The notes beneath the pieces are model-generated. The model searched no databases. It was given only the letters and a program-made list of their open reading frames with translations, and had not been told where the DNA came from. Shown one piece after another: positions 30,395 through 39,416 of a DNA stretch of 64,000 nucleotides (positions are counted from its first letter, which is position 1; the number at the start of each line of letters is the position of its first letter). The stretch comes from Amycolatopsis jiangsuensis (lineage in GTDB: Bacteria > Actinomycetota > Actinomycetes > Mycobacteriales > Pseudonocardiaceae), in assembly GCF_014204865.1 (NCBI RefSeq), contig NZ_JACHMG010000001.1:248001-312000 (forward strand), written 5' to 3'. The translations under genes and the position numbers were made by a program.

Positions 30395-31834
30395 GTGCCT
30401 TCTCCCACCACTGAGCCAGCCGGCAGCCGACGAGTTTCCCTCGTGACCTTGGGCTGCGCCCGCAACGAGGTCGACTCCGAGGAACTGGCCGGCCGGCTCG
30501 CCGCCGGAGGCTGGGAGCTGTCCGGGGATCCCGGGGACTCCGACGTCGTCGTGGTGAACACCTGCGGGTTCGTGGAGTCGGCGAAGAAGGACTCGGTCGA
30601 CACGCTGCTCGCCGCGGCCGATACCGGCCGCAAGGTGGTCGCGGTCGGGTGCATGGCGGAGCGCTACGGCACCGAGCTGGCCGAAAGCCTCCCCGAGGCG
30701 GACGCGGTGCTCGGCTTCGATCACTACGCCGAGCTGTCCGACCGTCTCGACGACGTGGTCGCCGGCCGCGCGCTCGCCTCGCACACGCCGTCCGACCGCC
30801 GGAAGCTGCTGCCGATCAGCCCGGTGCAGCGGCCCGCCGCGGCCCCCGAGGTCGAGGTGCCGGGGCACGCGCAGCACGGCTGGGGCCCGCGCGTGCTGCG
30901 CACCCGGTTGGACGACGCACCGGTGGCCGCGCTGAAGATCGCCTCCGGATGCGACCGGCGCTGCTCGTTCTGCGCGATCCCGTCGTTCCGCGGTTCGTTC
31001 GTGTCGCGGCAGCCGGACGAGATCGTCGCCGAAGCCCGCTGGCTGGCCGAGCACGGCGTGAAGGAACTGTTCCTGGTCAGCGAGAACTCCACCTCCTACG
31101 GCAAGGACTTCGGCCGCGACGGCACGCGCGCGCTCGAGCGGCTGCTGCCCCGGCTGGCCGAGGTCGAGGGCGTCGAGCGGGTGCGGGTGTCCTACCTGCA
31201 GCCGGCGGAGACCCGGCCGCAGCTGGTCCAGGCCATCGCGGACACGCCAGGGGTCGCGGACTACTTCGACCTCTCGTTCCAGCACTCCAGCGAGCGGGTG
31301 CTGCGCCGGATGCGCCGGTTCGGCTCCACCGACTCGTTCCTCGCGCTCACCGAGCAGATCCGGGAACGGGCGCCGGAGGCGGGCATCCGCACCAACGTGA
31401 TCGTCGGCTTCCCGGGGGAGACCGAGGAGGACCTGGCCGAACTGGAGCGGTTCCTCACCGGTGCCCGGCTCGACGCGGTCGGCGTGTTCGGCTACTCCGA
31501 CGAGGACGGCACCGAGGCCGAGACCTTCGACGGAAAACTCGAACCGGCCGAGGTCGCCGAGCGGGTCGCGCGAATCTCGGCGCTGGTCGAGGAACTGACC
31601 GCCCAGCGGGCCGAGGACCGCATCGGCACCGTCGTGCACGTCCTGGTCGAGCAGGCAGGCGAGGACGGCGAGGATCCGGTCGGCCGCGCGGCGCACCAGG
31701 CGCCCGAGGTCGACGGCGAATGCGTGCTGCTCGACGCGCCGAAGGTGGCGGTGGGCGAGCTGGTCCGCTGCGAGGTCGTCGACTCCGCCGGTGTCGACCT
31801 GATCGTGCGGCCGGTATCGGACGCGGACCGGTGA
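30395..31834 (+). CDS. rimO: Ribosomal protein S12 methylthiotransferase
   Basis: Radical SAM/MiaB-type enzyme that methylthiolates an aspartate of ribosomal protein S12. In 479 aa it has the N-terminal UPF0004 domain with its cluster cysteines ([35 protein letters not shown]), the radical SAM motif C186-x3-C190-x2-C193 (CDRRCSFC), the STSYGKDFG block typical of RimO rather than MiaB, and a C-terminal TRAM domain. GTG 30395 is chosen from the leaderless -10 arrangement; the open frame extends to 30347 without support. It overlaps pgsA by four bases, heading rimO-pgsA-cinA. Confidence 0.95.
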   Translation: MPSPTTEPAGSRRVSLVTLGCARNEVDSEELAGRLAAGGWELSGDPGDSDVVVVNTCGFVESAKKDSVDTLLAAADTGRKVVAVGCMAERYGTELAESLPEADAVLGFDHYAELSDRLDDVVAGRALASHTPSDRRKLLPISPVQRPAAAPEVEVPGHAQHGWGPRVLRTRLDDAPVAALKIASGCDRRCSFCAIPSFRGSFVSRQPDEIVAEARWLAEHGVKELFLVSENSTSYGKDFGRDGTRALERLLPRLAEVEGVERVRVSYLQPAETRPQLVQAIADTPGVADYFDLSFQHSSERVLRRMRRFGSTDSFLALTEQIRERAPEAGIRTNVIVGFPGETEEDLAELERFLTGARLDAVGVFGYSDEDGTEAETFDGKLEPAEVAERVARISALVEELTAQRAEDRIGTVVHVLVEQAGEDGEDPVGRAAHQAPEVDGECVLLDAPKVAVGELVRCEVVDSAGVDLIVRPVSDADR

Positions 31835-32553
31835 ATGCCGCCCCGAGCGACGCCGGCGAGGGCTTGCCCCGCGCCTCGGCGACGTCCGGCTCCGCTGTGC
31901 CGCCGGAGTCCCCGGTGCCCTCAGGTTCCGCAGCCCCGTCGGCTTCCGGAGCGGCCGAGGCCGGTGCCCAGGTGCCCGCGACCACCCCGGTGCCGACGCT
32001 GAACCTGGCGAACCTGCTGACCATCTCGCGGCTGGTGCTGGTCCCGCTGTTCGTGGTCGCGTTGTTCCTGGGCGGCGGCGTGGACACCACGTGGCGCGCG
32101 ATCGCGACCGGGCTGTTCGCCATCGCCTCGGCCACCGACCAGGTCGACGGCTGGGTGGCCCGCCGCTACGGGTTGGTCACCGACTTCGGCAAGATCGCCG
32201 ACCCGATCGCGGACAAGGCGCTGATCGGTGCCGCGCTGATCGGGCTGAGCGTGCTCGGCGAGCTGTCCTGGTGGGTCACCATCGTGATCGCGGTCCGTGA
32301 GATCGGGGTGACGCTGCTGCGCTTCTGGGTGATCCGGCACGGCGTGATCCCGGCCAGCCGCGGCGGCAAGGCCAAGACGATGACCCAGATCCTCGCGATC
32401 GTGGTCTACCTGCTGCCGCTGCCGGCCGGTGCCGATCCGGTGCGCTGGGTGCTGATGGGCCTGGCCGTGGCGCTGACCGTGGTCACCGGCGTGGACTACC
32501 TGGTCCGCGCGCTCCGGCTGCGGGCCGCGGGGCGCCGCGTGACGGGCGCCTGA
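31831..32553 (+). CDS. pgsA: CDP-diacylglycerol-glycerol-3-phosphate phosphatidyltransferase
   Basis: Makes phosphatidylglycerophosphate, or a related CDP-alcohol product, in the membrane. The 240-aa protein has a Ser/Pro/Ala-rich N-terminal stretch of about 55 residues not needed for the fold, then several membrane spans with the CDP-alcohol motif [26 protein letters not shown], matching D-x2-DG-x2-AR-x8-G-x3-D-x3-D. GTG 31831 overlaps the rimO stop (GTGA); a nearby ATG at 31835 is out of frame. The neighbourhood matches mycobacterial pgsA3-clgR. Confidence 0.92.
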   Translation: MNAAPSDAGEGLPRASATSGSAVPPESPVPSGSAAPSASGAAEAGAQVPATTPVPTLNLANLLTISRLVLVPLFVVALFLGGGVDTTWRAIATGLFAIASATDQVDGWVARRYGLVTDFGKIADPIADKALIGAALIGLSVLGELSWWVTIVIAVREIGVTLLRFWVIRHGVIPASRGGKAKTMTQILAIVVYLLPLPAGADPVRWVLMGLAVALTVVTGVDYLVRALRLRAAGRRVTGA

Positions 32554-33017
32554 TGACCGGCGCACGGGAACTGGTCGCCACTCTCACCCGGCGGGGGGAA
32601 ACCGTCGCCGCCGCCGAATCGCTGACCGCCGGGCTGCTGTGCGCCACCCTGGCCGAGGTGCCCGGCGCCAGCGCGGTGCTGCGGGGCGGGCTGGTCGTGT
32701 ACGCCACCGAGCTGAAGACCGTGCTGGCCGGGGTCGACCAGCGGCTGCTGGCCGAGCACGGCGCCGTGCACCCCGAGGTGGCCGCCCAGCTGGCGGCCGG
32801 TGCCCGCGACCGTTGCGGGGCCACCTGGGGGCTGGGCCTGACCGGCGTGGCCGGGCCGGATCCGCAGGACGGTGCCGCACCCGGCACGGTGTACGCCGGG
32901 CTGTGCGGGCCGGGCACCGCGGTGGTCCGCGAGCTGGCCCTGCCCGGTGACCGGCCGTCGATCAGGGCGGCCGCGGTGCGCGCCGCGTTCGCCTTGCTCG
33001 GGGAACATCTACACTGA
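32553..33017 (+). CDS. cinA: CinA C-terminal domain protein (nicotinamide-nucleotide amidase type)
   Basis: A 154-aa stand-alone CinA-C domain. Members deamidate nicotinamide mononucleotide in pyridine nucleotide recycling. The segments AAAESLTAGLLCATLAEVPGAS, GGLVVYATELKT and GLTGVAGPDPQDG-PGTVYAGL carry the conserved active-site Ser/Lys and the glycine loop. The first A of its ATG is the last base of the pgsA stop, so it is the coupled third gene of the operon. The N-terminal COG1058 domain of full-length CinA is absent, as in many bacteria. Confidence 0.93.
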   Translation: MTGARELVATLTRRGETVAAAESLTAGLLCATLAEVPGASAVLRGGLVVYATELKTVLAGVDQRLLAEHGAVHPEVAAQLAAGARDRCGATWGLGLTGVAGPDPQDGAAPGTVYAGLCGPGTAVVRELALPGDRPSIRAAAVRAAFALLGEHLH

Positions 33018-33027
33018 TCGGAGCGTT

Positions 33028-33038
33028 CGCCCTTGGCG
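33028..33038 (+). promoter_or_regulatory. ClgR-type operator before clgR
   Basis: CGC-CCTTG-GCG within GTTCGCCCTTGGCGTA. It matches the CGC-N5-GCG core of actinobacterial ClgR sites, with Y at the first and R at the last spacer base. A TAACGT -10 element lies at 33080-33085, putting the box about 60 bp upstream of the predicted transcript start, a position suited to activation. Confidence 0.6.
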
Positions 33039-33079
33039 TACGCATGCTCCAAGTCCTGCGCCCGGGCCGCCGCTCTGGG

Positions 33080-33085
33080 TAACGT
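33080..33085 (+). promoter_or_regulatory. Probable -10 element of clgR
   Basis: TAACGT; no good -35 hexamer at the expected distance, consistent with an activator-dependent promoter. Confidence 0.45.
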
Positions 33086-33117
33086 AGGAGGTACCAGTTC
33101 GGGAAGGGAGGCGCGTG

Positions 33118-33576
33118 ATGACCGTGCTGTTGCGTGAGGCGATCGGTGATCGGCTCCGTCATGCCCGCACCAACCAGCGTCGAACGCTGCGTGACATCTC
33201 CCGCGCCGCCAGGGTCAGCCTCGGCTACCTGTCCGAGGTCGAGCGCGGTCAGAAGGAAGCCTCCAGCGAGCTGCTGGCCTCCATCTGCGAGGCGCTGGAG
33301 CTTCCGCTCGGCGACCTGCTGCACAAGGTCGCGGCCGATGTGTCGGCTCTCGACACGGTCGAGGTCACCCCGGTCGAGGAGGTGGAGGCCACCTCGCGTG
33401 AGTCCGTGCCGGAGCGCGAGCCGGCCGGGTCCGCCGGGTTCGAGGGTGGCAGGCTGGTGTCCGAGCTGGTCGGCGACGACCTCTCCGACCTGCGGCTGCA
33501 GCCCGCGCCGCGGATGAACACCACGTTGCGGACCACGATCGGGGCGCCCAAGCTCGCGTCCACGATCGCCGCGTAG
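33118..33576 (+). CDS. clgR: XRE-family transcriptional activator ClgR
   Basis: A 152-aa regulator that in mycobacteria, corynebacteria and Streptomyces activates clp protease and stress genes and itself. The HTH (about residues 8-65) reads [51 protein letters not shown], matching ClgR/PopR; the C-terminus ends [14 protein letters not shown], resembling the Clp-recognised hydrophobic -Ala-Ala ends of ClgR/PopR. ATG 33118 lies six bases after AAGGGAGG and is preferred over GTG 33115. pspA and pspM follow, as in mycobacteria. Confidence 0.93.
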   Translation: MTVLLREAIGDRLRHARTNQRRTLRDISRAARVSLGYLSEVERGQKEASSELLASICEALELPLGDLLHKVAADVSALDTVEVTPVEEVEATSRESVPEREPAGSAGFEGGRLVSELVGDDLSDLRLQPAPRMNTTLRTTIGAPKLASTIAA

Positions 33577-33591
33577 CGAGCTTCGCGCAGT

Positions 33592-33625
33592 CCGACGGCC
33601 CCGGGAAGTGACCCGGGGCCGTCGG
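33592..33625 (+). terminator. 14-bp perfect stem-loop terminator after clgR
   Basis: CCGACGGCCCCGGG, AAGTGA loop, CCCGGGGCCGTCGG, starting 15 nt after the clgR stop. It insulates clgR from pspA, which therefore needs its own promoter. Confidence 0.85.
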
Positions 33626-33705
33626 CGCATGAGCGGGGTCCGCTCAGGGTCGTCCCTGAATTCCCCCGGGGTCGCCTGGAACGCCCGGGCCCGACCTGAC
33701 ACGAT

Positions 33706-33732
33706 GGAACCCGACGCCGGGGTCGGAACGTT
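33706..33732 (+). promoter_or_regulatory. Candidate ECF-sigma promoter of pspA
   Basis: GGAACC (33706-33711), 17-bp spacer, CGTT (33729-33732). This fits the GGAAC/CGTT pattern of envelope-stress ECF sigma factors such as SigE. It lies after the clgR terminator and about 70 bp before the pspA start. Confidence 0.45.
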
Positions 33733-33805
33733 GTGTAGCTGGGGAGCGACGCCCCACCCCGAGATCATTCAAGGCCCGTGGGACGCAAGAAGGCAGGCGG
33801 AGGAG

Positions 33806-34666
33806 ATGGCCAACCCGTTCGTGAAGTTCTGGAAGTACATGATGGCGGCGTTTTCGTCGAAGATCGACGAGCACGCCGACCCGAAGGTACAGATCCAGCA
33901 GGCCATCGAGGAGGCGCAGCGCAACCACCAGGCGCTGACGCAGCAGGCCGCCTCCGTGATCGGCAACCAGCGGCAGCTGGAGATGAAGCTCAACCGGCAG
34001 CTCGGCGAGGTGGAGAAGCTGCAGGCGTCGACCCGCCAGGCGCTGGTGCTGGCCGACGAGGCCCGTTCCCAAGGCGACGAGGCGAAGGCCACCCAGTTCG
34101 AGACCGCGGCGGAGAGCTTCGCCGCGCAGCTGGTCACCGCCGAGCAGAGCATCGAGGACCTCAAGACCCTGCACGACCAGTCGCTGCAGGCCGCTTCGCA
34201 GGCCAAGCAGGCCGTCGAGCGCAACGCCACGATGCTGCAGCAGAAGCTGGCCGAGCGCACCAAGCTGCTCTCGCAGCTGGAGCAGGCGAAGATGCAGGAG
34301 CAGGTCTCCAACTCGCTCAACCAGATGAGCCAGCTGGCCGCGCCGGGCAACACCCCGTCGCTGGAAGAGGTCCGCGACAAGATCGAGAAGCGCTACACCA
34401 CCGCACTGGGCTCGGCCGAGCTGGCGCAGAACTCCGTACAGGGCCGGATGATGGAGGTCCAGGAGTCGGCCACGCAGATGGCAGGGCACTCGCGGCTGGA
34501 GCAGATCCGCGCCTCGATGCAGGGCAATTCGGTCGCGCAGGTCACCGACGGTGGCGCGGGCGCGAAGGCGGCGGGCGCGGACGCGGCGAACGCCCCCGCG
34601 AGCCCGGACATCCAGCGCGAGATCCAGGCTCGCGTGCAGGCGGAGCAGGGCAAGAACCCGGCCTGA
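33806..34666 (+). CDS. pspA: Phage shock protein A (PspA/IM30 family)
   Basis: A 286-aa peripheral membrane protein that polymerises on stressed membranes. It has an N-terminal amphipathic helix ([18 protein letters not shown]) and a long coiled coil through about residue 215, then an Ala/Gly-rich tail of about 45 residues, longer than in E. coli PspA. ATG 33806 begins directly after GGAGGAG. It is followed by pspM 34 bp downstream; with clgR upstream this reproduces the mycobacterial ClgR-PspA-PspM envelope-stress unit. Confidence 0.95.
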   Translation: MANPFVKFWKYMMAAFSSKIDEHADPKVQIQQAIEEAQRNHQALTQQAASVIGNQRQLEMKLNRQLGEVEKLQASTRQALVLADEARSQGDEAKATQFETAAESFAAQLVTAEQSIEDLKTLHDQSLQAASQAKQAVERNATMLQQKLAERTKLLSQLEQAKMQEQVSNSLNQMSQLAAPGNTPSLEEVRDKIEKRYTTALGSAELAQNSVQGRMMEVQESATQMAGHSRLEQIRASMQGNSVAQVTDGGAGAKAAGADAANAPASPDIQREIQARVQAEQGKNPA

Positions 34667-34700
34667 CCCGGTCAGGGGCAGTACACCGCAGGGGGGCTCG

Positions 34701-35696
34701 ATGAACAGACGGCGGGACTTCGACGAGTTCGGTGCCCGGATCGAGAAGTACGTCGAGCGGCTGCCCGACTACGCCCAGCGGGCTCAGGAAAAACTGCAGC
34801 GGTACTTCCCCCCGTCCGAAAATGGCGGTCAGGGCGGCACGAACACCGCAGGGCAGGCGGGCCGGTTCCAGCACCGGCCCGCCCCCACCCCGCCGCCGGT
34901 GCCGCGGCGTTCCAGCGTGCCCAGCACGTTCTCCTCGGTCGCCGGGCAGATCCCGGCGATGGCCGAGGCGCGCGCGAAGTGGCAGCGCTGGAACGAGCCG
35001 TCCGCCAAACACCAGCGCCGGATCCGCCGCACCTCGCGGGTGCTGACGCTGTGGGTGCTCGTCACGATCCTGCTCGGCGTGCTCACAGTGCTGGCCGGCA
35101 CCGGCCTGATCGGCGGGGTGTCCGGCGCCGAGATCGGGCAGACCGTGCTCGCCGGCTTCGGCACGCTGGTGTTCGGCACGTTCAGCGTGCGGACCGGGTT
35201 GCGGCTGCGGCAGCTGAAGAAGCTGGAGCTGCCGGCCGCGCCGAGTGCGCCACCGCCGCTTCCGCCGGCCGGTTCGGTGGCCCGCGAACCGATGGAGCAC
35301 CTGGCCGAATCGGAAGCCTCCCTCGGCGAGCTGCTGCGGCAGCTGTCGGTGCCCAGCTCCCTGGGCACCACCACGGTGTCCGACGTGTCGGTGGCCGATG
35401 CCCGCCGGACCGCGGACGAGGCGGCGCTGGCATTGCGGGCGCTGGCCGGCCGGGTCCAGGCCATCGAACGCGGCCGCAACTCCGCCCCGCAGCGGGAACG
35501 CCCCGCCCTCGACGCCGCCGTGGCCAAGCTGCGGGAGCAGCTGGACGACGGCGTGGAAGGCTACGGCGGGCTGGTCGCCGCCGCCGGTCAGGCGGTCGCG
35601 GCGAGCAGCACGGGAATGGGCACGTCCCGCGAATCCCTCACTGACGCCACCGACCGCCTCGCCGGTCTGGCGATGGCGCTGAAAGACCTCGGCTGA
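34701..35696 (+). CDS. pspM: Envelope-stress membrane protein PspM-like
   Basis: A 331-aa protein: a charged N-terminus starting RRRDFDEFGARIEKYVERLPDYAQ, a Pro-rich linker, two transmembrane segments near residues 115-170 (VLTLWVLVTILLGVLTVLAG and a second around LAGFGTLVFGTFSV), and a C-terminal soluble helical domain of about 150 residues. Order and layout match mycobacterial Rv2743c (PspM), which binds PspA at the membrane. Assignment rests mainly on synteny and architecture. No separate promoter is seen, so it is probably co-transcribed with pspA. Confidence 0.82.
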   Translation: MNRRRDFDEFGARIEKYVERLPDYAQRAQEKLQRYFPPSENGGQGGTNTAGQAGRFQHRPAPTPPPVPRRSSVPSTFSSVAGQIPAMAEARAKWQRWNEPSAKHQRRIRRTSRVLTLWVLVTILLGVLTVLAGTGLIGGVSGAEIGQTVLAGFGTLVFGTFSVRTGLRLRQLKKLELPAAPSAPPPLPPAGSVAREPMEHLAESEASLGELLRQLSVPSSLGTTTVSDVSVADARRTADEAALALRALAGRVQAIERGRNSAPQRERPALDAAVAKLREQLDDGVEGYGGLVAAAGQAVAASSTGMGTSRESLTDATDRLAGLAMALKDLG

Positions 35697-35733
35697 ACCA
35701 GACGGCGCGGCCGGGCCGGGGTGGCGAGCGCGG

Positions 35734-35955
35734 GTGTGCCCCAGGGTTCGGGACGGCGTGCGCGGGCGTGCTCGTGGGGTCGGATGGCGTGCGCGGGTGT
35801 CCGGAGGTTCGGGACGGCGTACGGCGGTGTGCCCGGAGGTTCGGGACGGCGTACGCCGGTGTGCCCGGAGGTTCGGGACGGCTCACGGCGGTGTGCCCGG
35901 AGGTTCGGGACGGCTCACGCCAGTGCGCCCGGACATTCGGCGTCGGCGCGCCGTT
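35734..35955 (+). repeat. 32-bp imperfect tandem repeat (tract B)
   Basis: Six to seven units built on GTGTGCCCGGAGGTTCGGG + ACGGCGTACGCCG. Well-kept units begin at 35827, 35859, 35891 and 35923, exactly 32 bp apart, with shorter degenerate copies near 35734 and 35797. As 32 is not a multiple of three, the array is not coding. The + strand has more G than C (15 to 9 per unit). It occupies the spacer between pspM and the allophanate hydrolase gene. Confidence 0.88.
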
Positions 35956-36213
35956 GCCACGGCTCCCGGGCGCCGGCCTGGCGGAATTTGACGGAAACCA
36001 CGCAGATCAGCGGATCAGCGCATCGTGCGTGGTCTCGGTCCGGCGCTAGTGGTGCGGCAGGGCGAAACGCCGTCCGGATGGCCGAGTTTGGTTCACCGGT
36101 CAGCCCACGGCGGTCGCGCCGCGGGCGACAGTGCGTGATGGCCGCCGATTCTCCGGCGGGTACCGCAACACTCGCGTAATCATCCGAAGCTGGTGGCGGA
36201 AACGCGTGCGGTC
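35956..36213 (+). other. Spacer without recognisable gene
   Basis: Nothing beyond a short hairpin (CGCCG-ATTCT-CGGCG type, near 36140) is visible between tract B and the promoter of the leader ORF. Confidence 0.4.
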
Positions 36214-36219
36214 TAACGT
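36214..36219 (+). promoter_or_regulatory. -10 element upstream of the allophanate hydrolase leader ORF
   Basis: TAACGT, seven bases, then ATG 36227. The predicted transcript starts at or next to this ATG and runs about 105 nt before the enzyme start. Confidence 0.5.
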
Positions 36220-36226
36220 TTTTTCC

Positions 36227-36271
36227 ATGACGTCAGTGGTGGCACCCGCCAGATCCGGTGCCGTGGGCTGA
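36227..36271 (+). CDS. Possible leaderless 14-aa leader peptide
   Basis: ATG placed exactly at the start predicted from TAACGT encodes MTSVVAPARSGAVG then TGA. It ends 60 bp before the GTG of the allophanate hydrolase. The ORF may be accidental; its interest is that the leaderless start puts a translated mini-ORF at the very 5' end of the message, where it could couple translation to enzyme expression. Confidence 0.35.
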   Translation: MTSVVAPARSGAVG

Positions 36272-36331
36272 TTCCGCGGAGCCGGACGTACACAGTGGAC
36301 TCCTCCGTTCCCGCCGAGGAAAGGACGCCCC

Positions 36332-38074
36332 GTGACCGCACTCCCGCCGGAACCCCCGCCGATCGCCGCTCCGCCGCCCAGTGCGCACGAACGCGTGCTC
36401 GCCGCGTTCGAACGGCTCGCCGCGGCCGAACGTCCGGAAGCCTGGATCTGCCTGCGCACCATGGACGAGGTACTCGTCGACGCCAAGGCGGTCGACGAGC
36501 GTGTGCGGGCCGGCGAGGACCTCCCGCTCGCCGGCACGGTGCTCGCGGTCAAGGACCTGATCGACCTCGCCGGCCTGCCCACGACCGCGGGCTGCCCGGG
36601 TTTCTCGCGGACGCCCGTGACCAGTGCCACGGTGGTCACACGGCTGACCGGCGCCGGTGCCGTGGTGCTCGGGAAGACGAACCTCGACCAGTTCGCGTCC
36701 GGCCTGACCGGCACCCGCAGCCCGTACGGCGTGCCCGGTTCGGCGCTGGACCCGGCGAAGGTCGCCGGCGGGTCCAGCAGCGGATCGGCCGTGGCCGTCG
36801 GCCTCGGGATCGCCGACCTCGCGCTCGGCACCGACACCGGCGGGTCCGGCCGGGTCCCCGCGGCGCTCAACGCGGTGGTCGGTCTCAAACCGACGATCGG
36901 CTTGGTGCCGCGCACCGGCGTGTACCCGGCTTCGCCGTCCTTCGACTGCGTTTCGGTGTTCGCGCGCAGCCTCACCCTCGGCCAGCGGGCCCTCGCGGCG
37001 ATGACCGGTCCGGACGGTCAGGACCCGGCCGTCCGCGCGTGGCCGTCGGATCTCCGGCTGGCAGCGGGGGACCGGCCGCGGGTGGCGATTCCCGACACGG
37101 CAGCGCTTTCCGCGCTCACTCCGCCCGCAAGGCAGGCGTTCCACGTCGCGGTGGCGTCGCTGGAGGCGTCCGGCGCGGTGCTGGAGCCCGTGGACCTCAC
37201 GGTGTTCTTCGAAGCCGGTGAGCTGCTCTACGGCAGCGCGCTGGTCGCGGAGCGGTACGCGTCGGCGGGAGAGGTGCTCGCCGGCGGCCCGGAGGGTGCC
37301 GACCCGACCGTTTCGGCGATCGTGGCCGCGGCAGGCCGCCATCCGGCGCACGAGCTGGCCGGCGTCTGGGGCCGGGTCGCCGGCCTCCGGGCCGCCGCGC
37401 GGAGCGTGCTGGCCGGCTACGAGGCGTTGCTGCTGCCGACCGTTCCGGATCACCCGGACATCGTGGACGCGCTGGCCGATCCGGTCGGTGTCAGTGCCCG
37501 CCTCGGCCGGTACAGCACGTTCGTGAACGTCCTCGATCTCGCCGCGGTCACCGTCCCGGTGGCGCCGGGGGACCGGAGCCCCTACGGGGTCACGGTGGTC
37601 ACCCGGGCCTTCGAGGACCAGGTCGGGATCGACCTGGCCGCCGTGCTGACCGGCGAGCAGGCCGCCGAGCCGTACCCGGCCGAGGGCGCCGACGTCGTGG
37701 TGTTCGGAGCGCATCTGCGTGGCCAGCCGCTGCACGACCGGTTGCGTGGCGCCCGGTTCCTCGGCCCGGTCCGAACCGCCGAGCGCTACCGCATGGTGCT
37801 GCTCGCCGGGACAGTCCCCGCGCAACCCGGCGTGCTGCCCGGTGCGGCCACGCTCGACGGGGAACGCTGGCGGCTGTCCCCGGCGGCTTTCGGGCGGTTC
37901 GCCGCGGAGCTGCCGGCACCGTTCTTGCTCGGACGGGTGGAGCTGGAGGACGGCAGCACGCCGCTCGCCGTGCGGTGCGATCCGGCCGACGGCGCCGAAG
38001 GGCTGGACCGGTACGAGTCGTGGCGCGGTTACCTGCGGTTCGTCAGCACGGACGGCCCGCGATCCCCCGGCTGA
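36332..38074 (+). CDS. atzF: Allophanate hydrolase (AtzF type)
   Basis: Splits allophanate to ammonia and CO2 at the end of urea amidolyase or s-triazine catabolism. The 580-aa protein has an amidase-signature domain (catalytic Lys74 in [20 protein letters not shown] cis-Ser loop, and [11 protein letters not shown] with the nucleophile) and the C-terminal AtzF domain (about 455-575) beginning [19 protein letters not shown] 36332 is preceded by AGGAAAGGA. No urea carboxylase or triazine gene is nearby, so the allophanate source must be encoded elsewhere. Its 3' end overlaps convergent pyrD by 32 bp. Confidence 0.94.
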   Translation: MTALPPEPPPIAAPPPSAHERVLAAFERLAAAERPEAWICLRTMDEVLVDAKAVDERVRAGEDLPLAGTVLAVKDLIDLAGLPTTAGCPGFSRTPVTSATVVTRLTGAGAVVLGKTNLDQFASGLTGTRSPYGVPGSALDPAKVAGGSSSGSAVAVGLGIADLALGTDTGGSGRVPAALNAVVGLKPTIGLVPRTGVYPASPSFDCVSVFARSLTLGQRALAAMTGPDGQDPAVRAWPSDLRLAAGDRPRVAIPDTAALSALTPPARQAFHVAVASLEASGAVLEPVDLTVFFEAGELLYGSALVAERYASAGEVLAGGPEGADPTVSAIVAAAGRHPAHELAGVWGRVAGLRAAARSVLAGYEALLLPTVPDHPDIVDALADPVGVSARLGRYSTFVNVLDLAAVTVPVAPGDRSPYGVTVVTRAFEDQVGIDLAAVLTGEQAAEPYPAEGADVVVFGAHLRGQPLHDRLRGARFLGPVRTAERYRMVLLAGTVPAQPGVLPGAATLDGERWRLSPAAFGRFAAELPAPFLLGRVELEDGSTPLAVRCDPADGAEGLDRYESWRGYLRFVSTDGPRSPG

Positions 38075-39092
38075 CGCGGCGCACCAGGCCGGGCCCGTGC
38101 AGGGCGAAGCCGGTGTAGAGCTGCACGAGGCTCGCGCCCGCGTCGAGCATCCGGCGAGCGTCGTCCGGGCCGAGGATCCCGCCGACCCCGATGATCGGCA
38201 GCCGCCCGCCGGTCTGTTCGTGCACGAAGCGCACCACTTCCACGGAACGCGGGGTGAGCGGGCGGCCGGACAGCCCGCCGGCCTCGGTGGCCAGCGCGGC
38301 CTCGGCCGGGTCGACCCCGGTGCGGGCGAGCGTGGTGTTGGTCGCGATGATCCCGGCGACGCCGTGGTCGAGGCACACCTCGAGCAGCTCGGCGAGGGCG
38401 TGGTCGGTCAGGTCCGGGGCGACCTTCACCAGCAGCGGGGTGTCGCCGCCGAGTTCGGCGCCGGTCGCACGCAGTTCGGCGAGCAGCTCGGCGAGCGCGG
38501 TCCTGTCCTGCAGCGCACGCAGGCCCGGGGTGTTGGGCGAGCTGACGTTGATCGCGAAGTAGTCGGCGTAGGGGTGCAGGATGCGCAGCGACCAGCGGTA
38601 GTCCTCGACGGCCTCGGCCAGCGGCGTGACCTTGGACTTGCCGATGCTGATCCCCAGCGGCACCGGGGGTTTCCCGTCCGTGGCGAGCCGTTCGGCCAGC
38701 GCCGCGGCGCCGTCGTTGTTGAAGCCCATCCGGTTCAGCACCGCGTCGCTGGCGGGCAGGCTGAACAGCCGTGGCTTCGGATTGCCCGGCTGCGGATGCC
38801 GGGTGACCGTCCCGACCTCGACGAACCCGAACCCGAGCGCCGGCCACGCGGCGAGCGCCCGCCCGTTCTTGTCCATCCCGGCAGCGAGCCCGACGCGATG
38901 CGGAAACCGCATCCCGAGCACGGTCACCGGATCGTCGGTGCGGTACAGCGGCGCGACTGCCGCCACCGCGCTCCCGAGCCGGCCCAGCAACGCCACGGTC
39001 CGCTCGTGCGCGACCTCCGGGTCGTGATAAGCCAGCCGATACAACGAGGGACGGACGATCCGGTCGAAGAGCACGCGCCCATGCTGCCCCAT
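38043..39092 (-). CDS. pyrD: Dihydroorotate dehydrogenase, quinone type (class 2)
   Basis: Oxidises dihydroorotate to orotate in pyrimidine synthesis, passing electrons to the quinone pool. The 349-aa protein has the class-2 N-terminal membrane-associating helices ([26 protein letters not shown]), the FMN/orotate segments [20 protein letters not shown] and [11 protein letters not shown] with the catalytic Ser, the [10 protein letters not shown] block and GVGGI near the C-terminus. ATG 39092 starts just ahead of the conserved [17 protein letters not shown]; the frame extends upstream without support. Confidence 0.95.
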   Translation of the reverse strand: MGQHGRVLFDRIVRPSLYRLAYHDPEVAHERTVALLGRLGSAVAAVAPLYRTDDPVTVLGMRFPHRVGLAAGMDKNGRALAAWPALGFGFVEVGTVTRHPQPGNPKPRLFSLPASDAVLNRMGFNNDGAAALAERLATDGKPPVPLGISIGKSKVTPLAEAVEDYRWSLRILHPYADYFAINVSSPNTPGLRALQDRTALAELLAELRATGAELGGDTPLLVKVAPDLTDHALAELLEVCLDHGVAGIIATNTTLARTGVDPAEAALATEAGGLSGRPLTPRSVEVVRFVHEQTGGRLPIIGVGGILGPDDARRMLDAGASLVQLYTGFALHGPGLVRRVSRGIAGRPC

Positions 39093-39416
39093 CCACGCCC
39101 CGGCGGCCTGCGGACCCACCCCCCGATGTGGCGCCCATCGCGGCCGGCCCGGTGCCCGATGGCGAACGACGAGCCTCGCCGCGGTCGGGTCGGTGAGCGA
39201 CATCGCTGGCTGACGCGCACACTCCCGACCGACCGGGCGGCAGGCGACCGGCGGCCCCGTCACCGAAGAGCGCCGGACGAGGTGGAGGCCGCCCGCGGGT
39301 TCGCCATCGGCAAGCAGGCAGACGCTCCGACCCGGAACGGCCGGATCGTCCCCGCCCAGTGCCGACTGAGCGGGGATGCCTCGGCCTGACGGGCGGTCGG
39401 ATTCGCCGTCCGCGCC
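39093..39416 (-). other. Spacer upstream of pyrD without recognisable gene
   Basis: About 320 bp between pyrD and repeat tract C. No start with a good SD and no hairpin of note is seen; it presumably holds the pyrD promoter. Confidence 0.4.

Noticed and set aside
26374..30654. 1426-codon frame antisense to the AAA+ gene
   Set aside because: Shadow of strong third-position GC bias in the sense gene; the product matches no family while the sense frame has perfect AAA+ motifs.
35956..36331. Guanidine (ykkC) riboswitch before the allophanate hydrolase gene
   Set aside because: The conserved ykkC sequence blocks could not be found by eye.
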